A stretch of DNA of 64,000 bases, taken from the NCBI GenBank assembly GCA_022647725.1, contig JALCLG010000001.1:1916784-1980783 (forward strand), read 5' to 3'. This stretch comes from Bacilli bacterium (GTDB lineage: Bacteria > Bacillota_I > Bacilli_A > RFN20 > CAG-288). Shown one piece after another: positions 9,368 to 18,781 of this stretch. Within the stretch, counting starts at the first letter, position 1; each line of letters opens with the position of its first letter. The notes beneath the pieces were generated by a model. That model was not told the origin of the DNA. It was given only the letters and a program-made list of their open reading frames with translations, and made no database searches. Both the position numbers and the translations under genes were made by a program.

Positions 9368-10971
9368 TGGCGAACCTCCTCCGGGAAATGGAGAATCTGA
9401 TTGTCATTAGCTTCGGCGACACGTTTCCGAGCTTTCCGATAAAGGCTCTTGGTGCGGATAACGGCATAAAGACCAATGAGCTGAACCACAATCACCGGAA
9501 GCATCGAAATCATCGAAACCACGCCGAAAGCATTCTCATAAATGGCAGAGGAGAAAGCACTGGGGTTATTGGCATCATACAGACCGGTGGCAAAACCGAT
9601 GATGAAAGGCATCGTGAAGCTCGCCGCCATCGGGCCGCTGGCCACGGTGCCGGCATCAAAGGCGATGGAGGAATAGATGTTAGGCACCAGGAAGCTCAGG
9701 CCAAAGGCAATCAAATAGCCCGGAACCAGATAATACATGATGGAAAACTGATAATAGGCACGGACGACTGCTAAGGCTACGGCCCCGGCAATGGAAATGG
9801 CTAAGACGGTCAGGAAACCGGATTTCCGTATCGTACCCTCGGATGCGGACTGTACCTGATGGGCAAGGACGGCTACCGCCGGTTCTGCCAAAACGGCGAA
9901 GCAGCCAAAGAAAGCACCAATGACAATAGCTAACGGGAAGCCTTCCTGACTGGCCAAGGCTTTGCCGATGGACTGGGCCACCGGCGAGAAACCGAATTCC
10001 ACTGCGCATAAAAAGAAAACCAACCCGACATAGCAGAAAACTAATCCAATGGCAATATGTCCAAGTTCCTTCCAAGGGAGCTTCAGGAAAATCAATTCAT
10101 ACACCAGGAAGAACAAAGCTAAGGGACCCACGGCCAGTCCCACGTTCCCAAGGGAGGCCACAAATTGAGAAAGGAAACCCGAAACCGACAACGTCAGACT
10201 GACGCTAGGGACGGTATAGTCCAGTGTGAAACCGGGTTTAATGACCGGAATGAAAATTGCCAAAATCAAAATAGCCAAAATCGGACCCATAGTCGCATGG
10301 GCAATTAAGCCAAAGTCATCTGACCCATTGCGAGAATTGTTTTGGCTTAAGGCAACAGCAGTACCGAAAGCGAGAATGAAAGGAATGGTGACTGGCCCCG
10401 TGGTAACGCCGCCGGCATCAAAAGCAATGGAGTAGAACTCTTTTGGGGCTAAGAGAGCAAGCATGAAAGCAATGGCATAAACTCCAAGGAAAACAACTCT
10501 GAGATCTAATTGGAAAATGATTCTTAAAGTACCTAACACGAGGAAGAGACCGACACCCAAGGAAACACAGACCACGATAATCCAATCATCGATGCCGATT
10601 TCATTGGCAAGAATACGAAGGTCCGGTTCAGCAACCGTAATCAGAAAGCCAAGAACAAACGTCATTAGAATCAGGAACCAGGCTTTGCGGCTCTTAGTAA
10701 GTGACGAGGATAGAAGGCTGCCAATCCGACCCAACGATTGGTCTACACCAATGGAGAAGAGACCTAAGCCAACGGCAACGAAAAGACCACAAATCAGAAA
10801 CGAAATGAGTTCATTGGCATAGCCAAAGGACGACTGGTCGTTTTGAAATGAGAATTCTTTGTCTGCTCCGGCAAAATAAACGATAATGACCACGACAATG
10901 ATCGGCAAAACACTGAAAAAAGCTTCTTTGATTTTCGTCAGCCATTGGGGTGCTTTGTTTTTCTCGAACAT
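9364..10971 (-). CDS. DUF1538 family polytopic membrane protein (fused double unit)
   Basis: This 535-residue protein has about 12-14 predicted membrane segments. Two halves repeat the signature PKEFYSIAFDAGGVTTGP (about residues 175-195) and PNIYSSIAFDAGTVASGP (about 435-452), so it is an internal duplication. DUF1538 proteins are transport-associated. I recall a two-subunit pair named UmpA/UmpB described as a Na+(K+)/H+ antiporter, and here both units sit in one chain. The ATG at 10971 opens the operon, and the coupled PII-like gene overlaps its stop codon. Substrate is inferred only. A cation or small anion is possible. Confidence 0.75.
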   Translation of the reverse strand: MFEKNKAPQWLTKIKEAFFSVLPIIVVVIIVYFAGADKEFSFQNDQSSFGYANELISFLICGLFVAVGLGLFSIGVDQSLGRIGSLLSSSLTKSRKAWFLILMTFVLGFLITVAEPDLRILANEIGIDDWIIVVCVSLGVGLFLVLGTLRIIFQLDLRVVFLGVYAIAFMLALLAPKEFYSIAFDAGGVTTGPVTIPFILAFGTAVALSQNNSRNGSDDFGLIAHATMGPILAILILAIFIPVIKPGFTLDYTVPSVSLTLSVSGFLSQFVASLGNVGLAVGPLALFFLVYELIFLKLPWKELGHIAIGLVFCYVGLVFFLCAVEFGFSPVAQSIGKALASQEGFPLAIVIGAFFGCFAVLAEPAVAVLAHQVQSASEGTIRKSGFLTVLAISIAGAVALAVVRAYYQFSIMYYLVPGYLIAFGLSFLVPNIYSSIAFDAGTVASGPMAASFTMPFIIGFATGLYDANNPSAFSSAIYENAFGVVSMISMLPVIVVQLIGLYAVIRTKSLYRKARKRVAEANDNQILHFPEEVRQ

Positions 10972-11111
10972 GATTTCTCTCTGAAGCTTGGGCTTCTTTT
11001 TCCTTAATATTATACTTGTTATTCTTAGGATTTAAAGGCAAAAATAAACCTTGTTTGTGACTTTTTCCATTTTGCTGCCCATTGGTTTAAAGTGTGTGCC
11101 ACAATTCCATC

Positions 11112-11142
11112 AAAAAGCCTTCCTTAAAAAACACAGAAGGCC
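11112..11142 (-). terminator. Intrinsic terminator of the PI-PLC/membrane protein operon
   Basis: On the minus strand GGCCTTC and GGAAGGCT arms enclose a 12-base loop, and TTTTT follows at 11116-11112. It lies 24 bases beyond the stop codon at 11166. Confidence 0.6.
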
Positions 11143-11165
11143 GAGAAAACAAAGATCAAAACAGA

Positions 11166-11597
11166 TTAGGATGAATGCGAGGCTGTTTGGGTCTTCTTTT
11201 CATCCACGAAGAGCAAGACGGCACCGACGGCATACAGCACCGTGAAGATACGAATCGGCAGGACTAAATAAAGTGGGCTCTGTCCGGCGGTGCTTTCTAA
11301 CTGATAATTGAGAGCTGTCCCAACCAAGAAGAGGGTGACACCGAAGATTTCCAAATAACGAATCAGTGACGTGTGATCTTTTTTGGAGAAAAGGAAAAAC
11401 GGCAAAATACCACAGGCAATGGAAAAGAGACTAGCCACTAACCGGGAGATGGCCCGGACACGAACAGCCATCGGGTCAGCAAAGATGCTACTGTCGCCGG
11501 AGAAAAGGAAGCGACATTCAATGAACAGGAAAAAAAAGCCAGAAATCAAAAGACCGATACCGCTGATCAACAATAGGATTTTTGCGGCTTTTTTCAT
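11166..11597 (-). CDS. Small four-helix membrane protein of unknown function
   Basis: This 143-residue protein has four hydrophobic segments (about 7-27, 47-68, 81-98 and 108-128) and a short charged tail. I chose the ATG at 11597 because it overlaps the stop of the phospholipase gene by 4 bases (ATGA). A longer reading has an extension with no ribosome site. I do not recognise the family. The coupling implies that it works with the exported PI-PLC, perhaps at the same membrane site. Confidence 0.65.
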   Translation of the reverse strand: MKKAAKILLLISGIGLLISGFFFLFIECRFLFSGDSSIFADPMAVRVRAISRLVASLFSIACGILPFFLFSKKDHTSLIRYLEIFGVTLFLVGTALNYQLESTAGQSPLYLVLPIRIFTVLYAVGAVLLFVDEKKTQTASHSS

Positions 11598-12571
11598 AAC
11601 GAGTTCCTCTGAAAGACGGTCATGCAAAGCTCATCTGTGACAAAATCCATGATGACTACCCCAGTGCAGTCGTATTTGGGAAGAGTGGTCAGCAGCCAAG
11701 GGTTAACTGCCTTGGCAATGGAAATGCTGTAGGACGGTGGGAAGCTTTTGACGAGATAGCCTGAAGCAAAATTAAGGTAAAGGGTATCCGCAGCTAAAGG
11801 CACCGGCAGTTCCCGTTTGACCTGATAGGCCTCACTAAGGGACAGCATGGCTGAAATTTCATCCTCTTTGGTAGTGGCATCGGTAAGTTGATAGTGATCC
11901 TGAACCTGTAACGGATAACCATTATCCAACGCAAAAGTGTTGGCTGTGGCAGCATCCACCGGATCCGACCATCCTTGGTAACAATCCACGCCCATCGAAT
12001 TGTTCTCATAGCGTGAGAGCAAGATAGCCTTTCCTCGGGCGTTTCCCAACGTCGGCAGGGTTCTATCCAAGCAGAAAGAAACTTTGGATTCCTTGATTTC
12101 ATTGCTAAGCAACTTTTCAAAAGAAACTGTGGATGCGATTGGCTTTGCTTCTTCTTTAACAGATACCAAAACCGTCTCCGTTGGCTGAGCCGTCAAGAAC
12201 TTGCTCAAGGTCGAAAGCACCGAGCTGAAGGCCAGGTCTTGATTGATAAAGCCGTGGCAGACTACCAGTTTGGACTGATAATTGACTAAACGGATATCCA
12301 GGAAGCGGACACCGAAATCGAGTTGGTCTTCAAGGGTGGCATCCTGACAGATTCCGGCAATATCCGCCACGGATTTCGTAGATCCCGAATCATGGCTTCC
12401 CGGAATGGAAATCGTAGTCAAAGATGTCGAGTCGGCCAAATGGCTCATCCATGAAAGAGGGTAGCTGGCTCCCGTATTGGTGTGAGAAGGGTAGAAAGCT
12501 AAAACCGAGGAGAGTAGGGCAAGGACTCCAATCGACAAAGCGATAACGGTCGAATGATTTTTCTTTTCCAT
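11594..12571 (-). CDS. Membrane-anchored PI-specific phospholipase C (PI-PLC X domain)
   Basis: This 325-residue enzyme has an uncleaved-looking N-terminal membrane helix (about 7-25). The PI-PLC X domain follows, with the first catalytic His in SIPGSHDSG (about 53), the Arg/Asp strand FGVRFLDIRL, and the second catalytic His in LVVCHGFI (about 105). Bacterial PI-PLCs cleave phosphatidylinositol, or GPI anchors, to a cyclic inositol phosphate and diacylglycerol outside the cell. I chose the ATG at 12571 because AGGTG precedes it. The upstream extension to 12664 has no signal-like start. Host lipids are a plausible substrate. Confidence 0.85.
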   Translation of the reverse strand: MEKKNHSTVIALSIGVLALLSSVLAFYPSHTNTGASYPLSWMSHLADSTSLTTISIPGSHDSGSTKSVADIAGICQDATLEDQLDFGVRFLDIRLVNYQSKLVVCHGFINQDLAFSSVLSTLSKFLTAQPTETVLVSVKEEAKPIASTVSFEKLLSNEIKESKVSFCLDRTLPTLGNARGKAILLSRYENNSMGVDCYQGWSDPVDAATANTFALDNGYPLQVQDHYQLTDATTKEDEISAMLSLSEAYQVKRELPVPLAADTLYLNFASGYLVKSFPPSYSISIAKAVNPWLLTTLPKYDCTGVVIMDFVTDELCMTVFQRNSL

Positions 12572-12756
12572 CGAGCACCTATTATAGAAGAATCGGGTCA
12601 CAATTGGTAGATTTTGGGTGACATATAGGTGCCCCTTATCCAACTTTTGGGTTAATTTTTCCATGTTTTAAGGTGAAAAAGGTGACATTTTTAGTGTCGT
12701 TTTTCAAGCTATAATAGATAATGGGATAAAAGGATTCTCATCCCAGGAGGAATTCT

Positions 12757-14574
12757 ATGAAAAAGTCATGGGTCAGTCTCTTATCGCTCTTTGCCGTCAT
12801 CAGCCTTGTTTCCTGCCAGAAACCGGCTTCGGCCGCTTCCACTCCGTCCTCGGTTGCTAGCGTGACCTCAGTAACCAGTCCAGAAACATCCCCCAGTACG
12901 GTTTCGCCATCGCAGACGGTTTCCGTTTCCACGGTCCCTACCTTCAGCGTCACAAACAAGGATGTGGATTGCTACTGGCAATCGGTGAAAAATAAAACGA
13001 CGGTTTCCTTGAGCTTCATCAATGGTCAGAACGATATTCCTTTTTTAGAGATGACGTCAGCGGCAGATCTCTTTTCTACCTTGCTTTCCCTAATGATATC
13101 TTCGAAATATGAGGCGACGCTTACCAGTCAGGATGCTCTCTTCACTATTTCCGTAGATAACGGTGCCTCGGCAGTGATTGATTTCAATAAGAAGTCCCTC
13201 ACCTACCACCATTTTGCTCAGTTCTTCCAGAATCCGGGAACGGAAAGCGTCACCGATGTTCTCTCCTATCCCGGCTTTGACGCCGACGGCAAAGCCACTT
13301 ATTTTGAACGGGAAACTGAAATGACGTCCGAGCGTTTAGGGACAGAACTCAAGACTTTGAATCTAAATGACTGGAAGATTCCCCTTTATTACCAGAACGG
13401 CAAAGGCTATCTTCCGCTGCAGACCTTCACGGATTGCTTTATTTCCATCCGGCCGGTTTACCTGGCTTACAACGGCCAAAGCCTTTTTCTCGGGTCCGAC
13501 AGCATCAGTCAGTATGATTTTGCTGACCTTTATTATTCCGTTCAGGCCGGTCCCCGAAGTCAGCCCTTAGCCGACTTCACCTATCAGGAACTGGTCTTTG
13601 AGTTAGATAATTTCTATGGTCTGAAATCCCTGAAGAAGATCGATAGCTTCGATACCTATCTGACCAGCCTCAGCCTCAAGGATGACCTCTTATCCACCGA
13701 TGGCCTGGTGGCCGATAAAGCCCTGAACAAGCTAGCCTATTCGGACTTAGCCGACATCCATACGAAGTATCTGAGCAATTCCCCGTATGCCGGTAAGGCC
13801 TCTACCATCCCCGCAAAAGACTATTATTCGCCGGATTATGCCGATTTCTACAACCGCTATGTCTCCGGCAAAACGAATCGGGCCGCTGCCTATGGCAGTG
13901 AGGTCCCTTCCTATGAGCAGGTCGGCGATACCGCCATCATCACCTTTGACACTTTCACCGGGGCCACGTCCGATTATTACGCCACGGCTCCGACCAGTGC
14001 CACCAAGGATACGATGGGCTTAGTGTCTTACGCCCATTCGGAGATCACCAAGGCCGGCGATACCGTCAAGAACGTCGTCCTGGATCTCTCCTGCAATACC
14101 GGCGGCGAGGCTAATGCCGCCATTTATATCCTGGGCTGGTTCTTAGGAACGGCGGTCGTGCCGATTGAAAACACCTTCGGCGGCGACCAGGCCATCAATG
14201 TCTATAAGACCGATATCAATCTCGACCATACGTTTGATGATAATGATACCTTAGGCAGCCGTCATCTCTACTGTCTGACGTCCCGGGTCAGTTTCTCCTG
14301 CGGCAATCTGGTGCCATGCCTCTTCAAAGGCTCCGGCAAGGTCTCGCTGATCGGTCAGCCCAGCGGGGGCGGCAGCTGTTCCGTGGCACCTATTTCCTTA
14401 GCCGACGGCACCCTCTTCCGCATCTCCAGCACGAATCATCTTTCCACGGTCAAAAACGGCACCTTCTATGATATCGACGAAGGCGCCGAACCCGACCATG
14501 CGATCAGCGATCTCAGCTTCCTCTATTCCAACAAGCGTCAGGACTTCGTCACCTACCTTGACAGCCTTCATTAA
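12757..14574 (+). CDS. S41 family (C-terminal processing type) peptidase lipoprotein
   Basis: This 605-residue lipoprotein starts with MKKSWVSLLSLFAVISLVSCQ (lipid Cys at about 20). A Ser/Thr/Pro-rich linker runs to about 65 and an N-terminal domain to about 330. The S41 fold follows: TAIITFDTFTGAT, then NVVLDLSCNTGGEANAA, then a likely nucleophile Ser in LTSRVSFSCGNLV, and GQPSGGGSC. No PDZ domain is obvious. AGGAGG at 12745-12750 fixes the start, and TATAAT at 12710-12715 is a likely -10. It is probably a secreted protease anchored outside the membrane. Its substrates are unknown. Confidence 0.85.
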   Translation: MKKSWVSLLSLFAVISLVSCQKPASAASTPSSVASVTSVTSPETSPSTVSPSQTVSVSTVPTFSVTNKDVDCYWQSVKNKTTVSLSFINGQNDIPFLEMTSAADLFSTLLSLMISSKYEATLTSQDALFTISVDNGASAVIDFNKKSLTYHHFAQFFQNPGTESVTDVLSYPGFDADGKATYFERETEMTSERLGTELKTLNLNDWKIPLYYQNGKGYLPLQTFTDCFISIRPVYLAYNGQSLFLGSDSISQYDFADLYYSVQAGPRSQPLADFTYQELVFELDNFYGLKSLKKIDSFDTYLTSLSLKDDLLSTDGLVADKALNKLAYSDLADIHTKYLSNSPYAGKASTIPAKDYYSPDYADFYNRYVSGKTNRAAAYGSEVPSYEQVGDTAIITFDTFTGATSDYYATAPTSATKDTMGLVSYAHSEITKAGDTVKNVVLDLSCNTGGEANAAIYILGWFLGTAVVPIENTFGGDQAINVYKTDINLDHTFDDNDTLGSRHLYCLTSRVSFSCGNLVPCLFKGSGKVSLIGQPSGGGSCSVAPISLADGTLFRISSTNHLSTVKNGTFYDIDEGAEPDHAISDLSFLYSNKRQDFVTYLDSLH

Positions 14575-14721
14575 TCCCTTGAGGTTCCGTTCGAGATCAT
14601 TTCTTTCCGAAGAGGTTTGTTTCGGCACTTTTGAAAGATTTAAATAATGACTTTTTTCAATCTTAATTGTGGAAAAACACGTTTTTCGCGATAAACTATC
14701 TTTGCGAGAAGCAACAGGATC

Positions 14722-16941
14722 ATGCCGGCATCTGCCTCTAAGAGAGAAAAACATCCGAAGATCTCCCCTGTCCGCCTTTGGCGGATTGAGGGTTTGGCAT
14801 TCTTTTTTTTGGCAGTGATTGCTATCGGTTTCTTCTTATCCTATCAAAGCGTCACCGCCCTCCTTTGGGCGCAGCGGGCCAACAACCTGACCATCTTGAT
14901 GGTTGGCATTCAGGACAATACCGACCCGTACTTCGAAAACACCTGGGCAGATCTGGACCATCTGACTTCGCGGATCTCCAGCCAAACCTATGCGGATGAA
15001 GCCAGCCTGACCCAGGAAATATCTACGATCAGCAACGAGCGGAACGACGACAGTGAAACGCTCCTTTATTTCTATTCCTCCGGCCGCAGCGTCGATAGCA
15101 CCGGCAAAGTCTTTGTCTATGACGATTATGCCGGAGCCACCAAGACCTACACCCATTCCTTGACCATGGCCGATATGACCGGAGCCAACGGCTCGGGCAA
15201 GGAGAGCGTCCTCTTCTTCTCCAAGTTCGCGACTCCGCTTTCCGTCAATGGCGAGGAAGTCACCTATTTGGCCAAGAAGGTGGAGACGGCTACCTTGGAT
15301 GCCTTCTTCAGTCAGATCCGTCTCAATGACCAAAGCGCCTTCTATCTCATCAATCCCGACGGCATTCGCATTTATCATCAGGAACAGCAGGACTCCCTTG
15401 GTCCTGACCGGTTTCAATCTGCTGGAATCCCTGAAGACCATCGCCTTTACCAATGGCAGCAGCTATGACAGACTGGTCAAAGACCTTAACGCCAAAGCTT
15501 CCGGAACGTCCCAGGTAAGCCTGGACGGCAAAGCCTATATGCTGAGCTATGCTTCCTTAGCCACCAATGACTGGTATCTCTTGATGAGCGTTCCCAGCGA
15601 TTCCGTGGCTGCTGCCCGTTCTGACCGACAGCCGGAAAGTCCTGGTCTCCTTCACCTTGGCCTATTCTGCCATCGTCATTGCCGGTGCCATCGTTGGTGG
15701 CCGTCTTTGTCTACAATGCCCACCAGAAGGAACTTTCCGCTCAGCGGGAAGAGGCCTTGGCCCGCATCGTGGAAGGGGAGAAGAAAGCCTCGGTTGCCAA
15801 GACGACCTTCTTATCCTCCGTCTCGCATGATATCCGTACCCCGATAAACGGCATCATCGGCATGCTGGCCATCGCCCAGGAAAACCCGAGCGACACCAAG
15901 ACCGTGACCCAATGCCTGACTTCGATTGAGAAGAGCTCCAACCATCTCCTCTCCTTGATCAACGATGTTCTGGATATGTCGCGGATCGAAGCCGGCAAGA
16001 TGGAACTGAAGAACGAGCCTTACAACCTCCTGGGCGTCCTGGATGGCTGTCTTTCCATCATCCAAGGCGAGCTCGATAACCGGGAAGTCGCCTTTAGTCA
16101 CGACACGTCGCGCATCAAGCATCCGTATGTCCGGGGCGACAAAGTCCGCCTGCAGCGGATTGTCACCAATATTCTCGGTAACTCGGTCAAATTCACACCG
16201 GATGGCCATTCCATCGGCTTTGTCGCCTATGAAGAACAGGTGAGTGAAACCACGATGACTCTGCGGATGGAGTTTACGGATACCGGCATCGGCATGAGCG
16301 AGGAGTTCCAGCAGAAGATCTTTGAGCCGTTCAGTCAGGAAGACAGGCCGGAGTCGACCGCCTACAAAGGCACCGGCTTAGGCATAACCATCACCAAGCA
16401 GTATGTCGATGCGATGGGTGGCACCTTAACCCTCCATAGCGAGCTCGACAAAGGCACGTCGTTCAGCGTCAGTCTGCCGATGACCTTAGCCACGCCAGCC
16501 GAGATTCTCAGCCTCAACCAGGCCCCGATTCCGGTTCCTATCCTCAAGGAAAAGAATATTCTTATTGTCGAAGACAATGAGATCAACCTGCAGATTGCCC
16601 TGCATCTTTTGGAACAGACCCAGTGCCATATCCTTGTTGCCCGCGACGGCGAAGAAGCCGTCAAGGCTTTCAAGGCCGCTCCGGAAGGAAGCCTCAGCCT
16701 GATCCTGATGGATGTCATGATGCCGGTTTTGAACGGCTATGAAGCCACCCAGCAGATCCGGGCTCTCGAGCGGCCGGACAGCAAGACCGTTCCGATCATT
16801 GCCATGACCGCCAACGCCTTCCAGGAAGATATTGAAAAAGCCAAGAGTGCCGGCATGAATGACCATCTGGCCAAGCCGATTGACCGCAACCGTTTCTATC
16901 AGCTGTTGGCGACCTATGCCGGCGGAGTCAAAGCCTCATGA
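14722..16941 (+). pseudogene. Hybrid sensor histidine kinase with receiver, broken by three +1 frameshifts
   Basis: Joined across frames this is a kinase of about 738 residues with one membrane helix near 24-46. A Cache-like sensor reads on into NGSSYDRLVKDLNAKA, then a second membrane helix VSFTLAYSAIVIAGAIVGG. HisKA follows (SSVSHDIRTPINGIIGM), HATPase (NILGNSVKF, DTGIGM, GTGLGITI) and a receiver (ILIVEDNE, LMDVMMPVLNG, HLAKP). Reading moves from frame 1 to 2 at the CCC at 15395-15397. It moves to frame 3 at CCC 15615-15617 and back to frame 1 at the CC near 15700. Each shift looks like one extra C. The next lipoprotein gene overlaps its stop by 4 bases. The events are either decay or base-calling errors in C runs. 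Confidence 0.85.
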
Positions 16942-18781
16942 GAAAACCCGGTCTTTTCCTGTTAGGCTTGGGCCTGGTCTTCTCGCTTTTCTCCTGCCAG
17001 CCTAAAACCACCGCTAGGGTCACCTTGACCTTGGATTATGCTTTGGCTTCCAACAATACCTTTGTCGACCGCCTGTCTCAGGCCTTCCCTGACGTCACTT
17101 TCGAGGTGACCTGGTACCGGGGAAGAAACCCCTCCAGCTATATTCTCCAGAAGCTGGAAAAGGGCGATGAAAGCGATCTGGTCCTCAGTCCGAGTCTTCC
17201 CAGTGTCTCGCTCCAGGAAGCAAGGCTGATGGATCTCTCTTCCTATGACTACCCAAACCGGTATGATGCCACGACCTGGAAGGACTACACCCATAACGGC
17301 CATGTCTATCTTCTTCCGGGTCCGGTTCAGACCACCTTTTTAGCTTACAATCAGTCTCTTTTTGAAGAACATTCTTGGTCGTTGCCTAAGAATCTGGACG
17401 AGCTTGTCACCTTAGCCAAAACCATCCGCAAGGATGCTCCGGACGTCACCCCGATATCCTTGGCCGGCGCCAGTCTCGCTGGCGAGTCCTTCTTTGAGGA
17501 CCTGCTGCAGAACGATGCCGTCTTCACGCCGAACGGCTCGGCCTGGATCGAGCCTTATCGCGGAGGGACCCAGTCGGTCTCTCAGGGGATTGGCAAAACC
17601 ATCACAGTCCTGGCCTCGCTTTCAGCGGCCAGTGCCTTTTCCGGCGCGGACTGAAACCGCTGGCGGGCCGAAGCCTACACCCGTTTCGTCAATCAGCGTC
17701 AGAGCGCTTTCCTCTATGTCTATAACGGCTTAAGCGACCTCGACAGCCTGGTGCAGAAAAGCACGGATACCTTCAATGCCATCGCCATCCCGGGCTTTTA
17801 TGCCAACAACAACCTCCTTGGCATCGAATCGGTCGTCAATGTCGGCCTTTCCAAGCGTCTTGCTGACAAAGGCAACGAAGCCAAGAAAGCCAAGGCCTTG
17901 GCTGTCATCGACTATCTTTCTACGGCCACAGGCATGAAAGCCCTGGCCGGAAAGGAGCCTTGCTACTACCCCCTGCTTGGGGTTTCCAACACCAAGCTGT
18001 CGGCCTTTTATAAAAAGGTCTATGCCTTATCCGATACCGCCGTTCAGGCCCGAAGCCTACAAGGGCTCTTTGACGATGTCTCGGCCGAGCTTCCGGAACG
18101 GCTGAGGGACATTCTCTTCAATAAGGGAGTGACGACAACCTTAAGTTCGGATATCGACAGCTGGCATCAGCAGGCCTTGGCCGGAAAAGGCACGGCCTTC
18201 TATGGGGAGTTTGCCAAAGACTTCACCGCCGAAGAGACAGCCCAGTTCCAGGCCAATATCATCAAGCAGAGTTCGGTTAACCCGAATCTGGCCCTCGTCA
18301 CGTTAGGTCAAAGGAAGGACGGCATCATCAATGAGCTGGGGGCGAGCTGGGGCAAGCTTTACCAGGGAACCTTGAAATCCGACGAAGTCAATATCACCGT
18401 CTGCAAAGACGGGTCCATTCTGACACTTGGAATTCCCGGCAAATATCTTGTCCCGCTTCTTAACAAAGGCAGGAAGATGGTTAATACTGAAAAAGATGTT
18501 GCCTACTTCCCATTCTACTATTCCGGTATGGAAGCCGTTACGGCTAACGGGGCAATCACCGAACTTAAAAAAGATGGCGTTCCGTTGGTGGCGGAGCAAA
18601 CCTACCAGGTGGCTTCTTAGGTCCGGGAACGCTCTCGTCGTCGTTACGGGAAATCGAAAACGAGCAAGGCTATAGCCTTTTAACGGCGGAGGAAATGAGT
18701 TCGCATATTGAAATGCTCAGTGCCTTCAGCGGCTATCTTCAAAGTCAGAAAGGAACGCCGATTGTCCCGCCTTCGCTTTAA
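16938..18781 (+). pseudogene. Solute-binding lipoprotein with a 5'-nucleotidase C-terminal-like domain, interrupted
   Basis: The protein would be about 613 residues. It has a signal peptide and lipobox (FSLFSCQP), then a family 1-type solute-binding part. From about residue 440 the sequence SVNPNLALVTLGQRKDG, ILTLGIPGKYLVPLL, PFYYSGMEAV and GVPLVAEQTYQVA resembles the 5'-nucleotidase C-terminal domain. An in-frame TGA at 17652 interrupts it, and the same frame continues to 18620. Near 18612 one base appears to be missing, because the next frame carries GPGTLSSSLREIENEQGY to the stop at 18781. Its ATG overlaps the kinase stop (ATGA). The pairing mirrors the module at 3181-6734. Confidence 0.75.

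Noticed and set aside
17652..17654. TGA read as Trp (Mycoplasma-type code), since Asp-stop-Asn-Arg-Trp would fit
   Set aside because: TGA ends many intact genes here, for example purA at 37587-37589 and the phospholipase at 11594. Trp is coded by TGG throughout.
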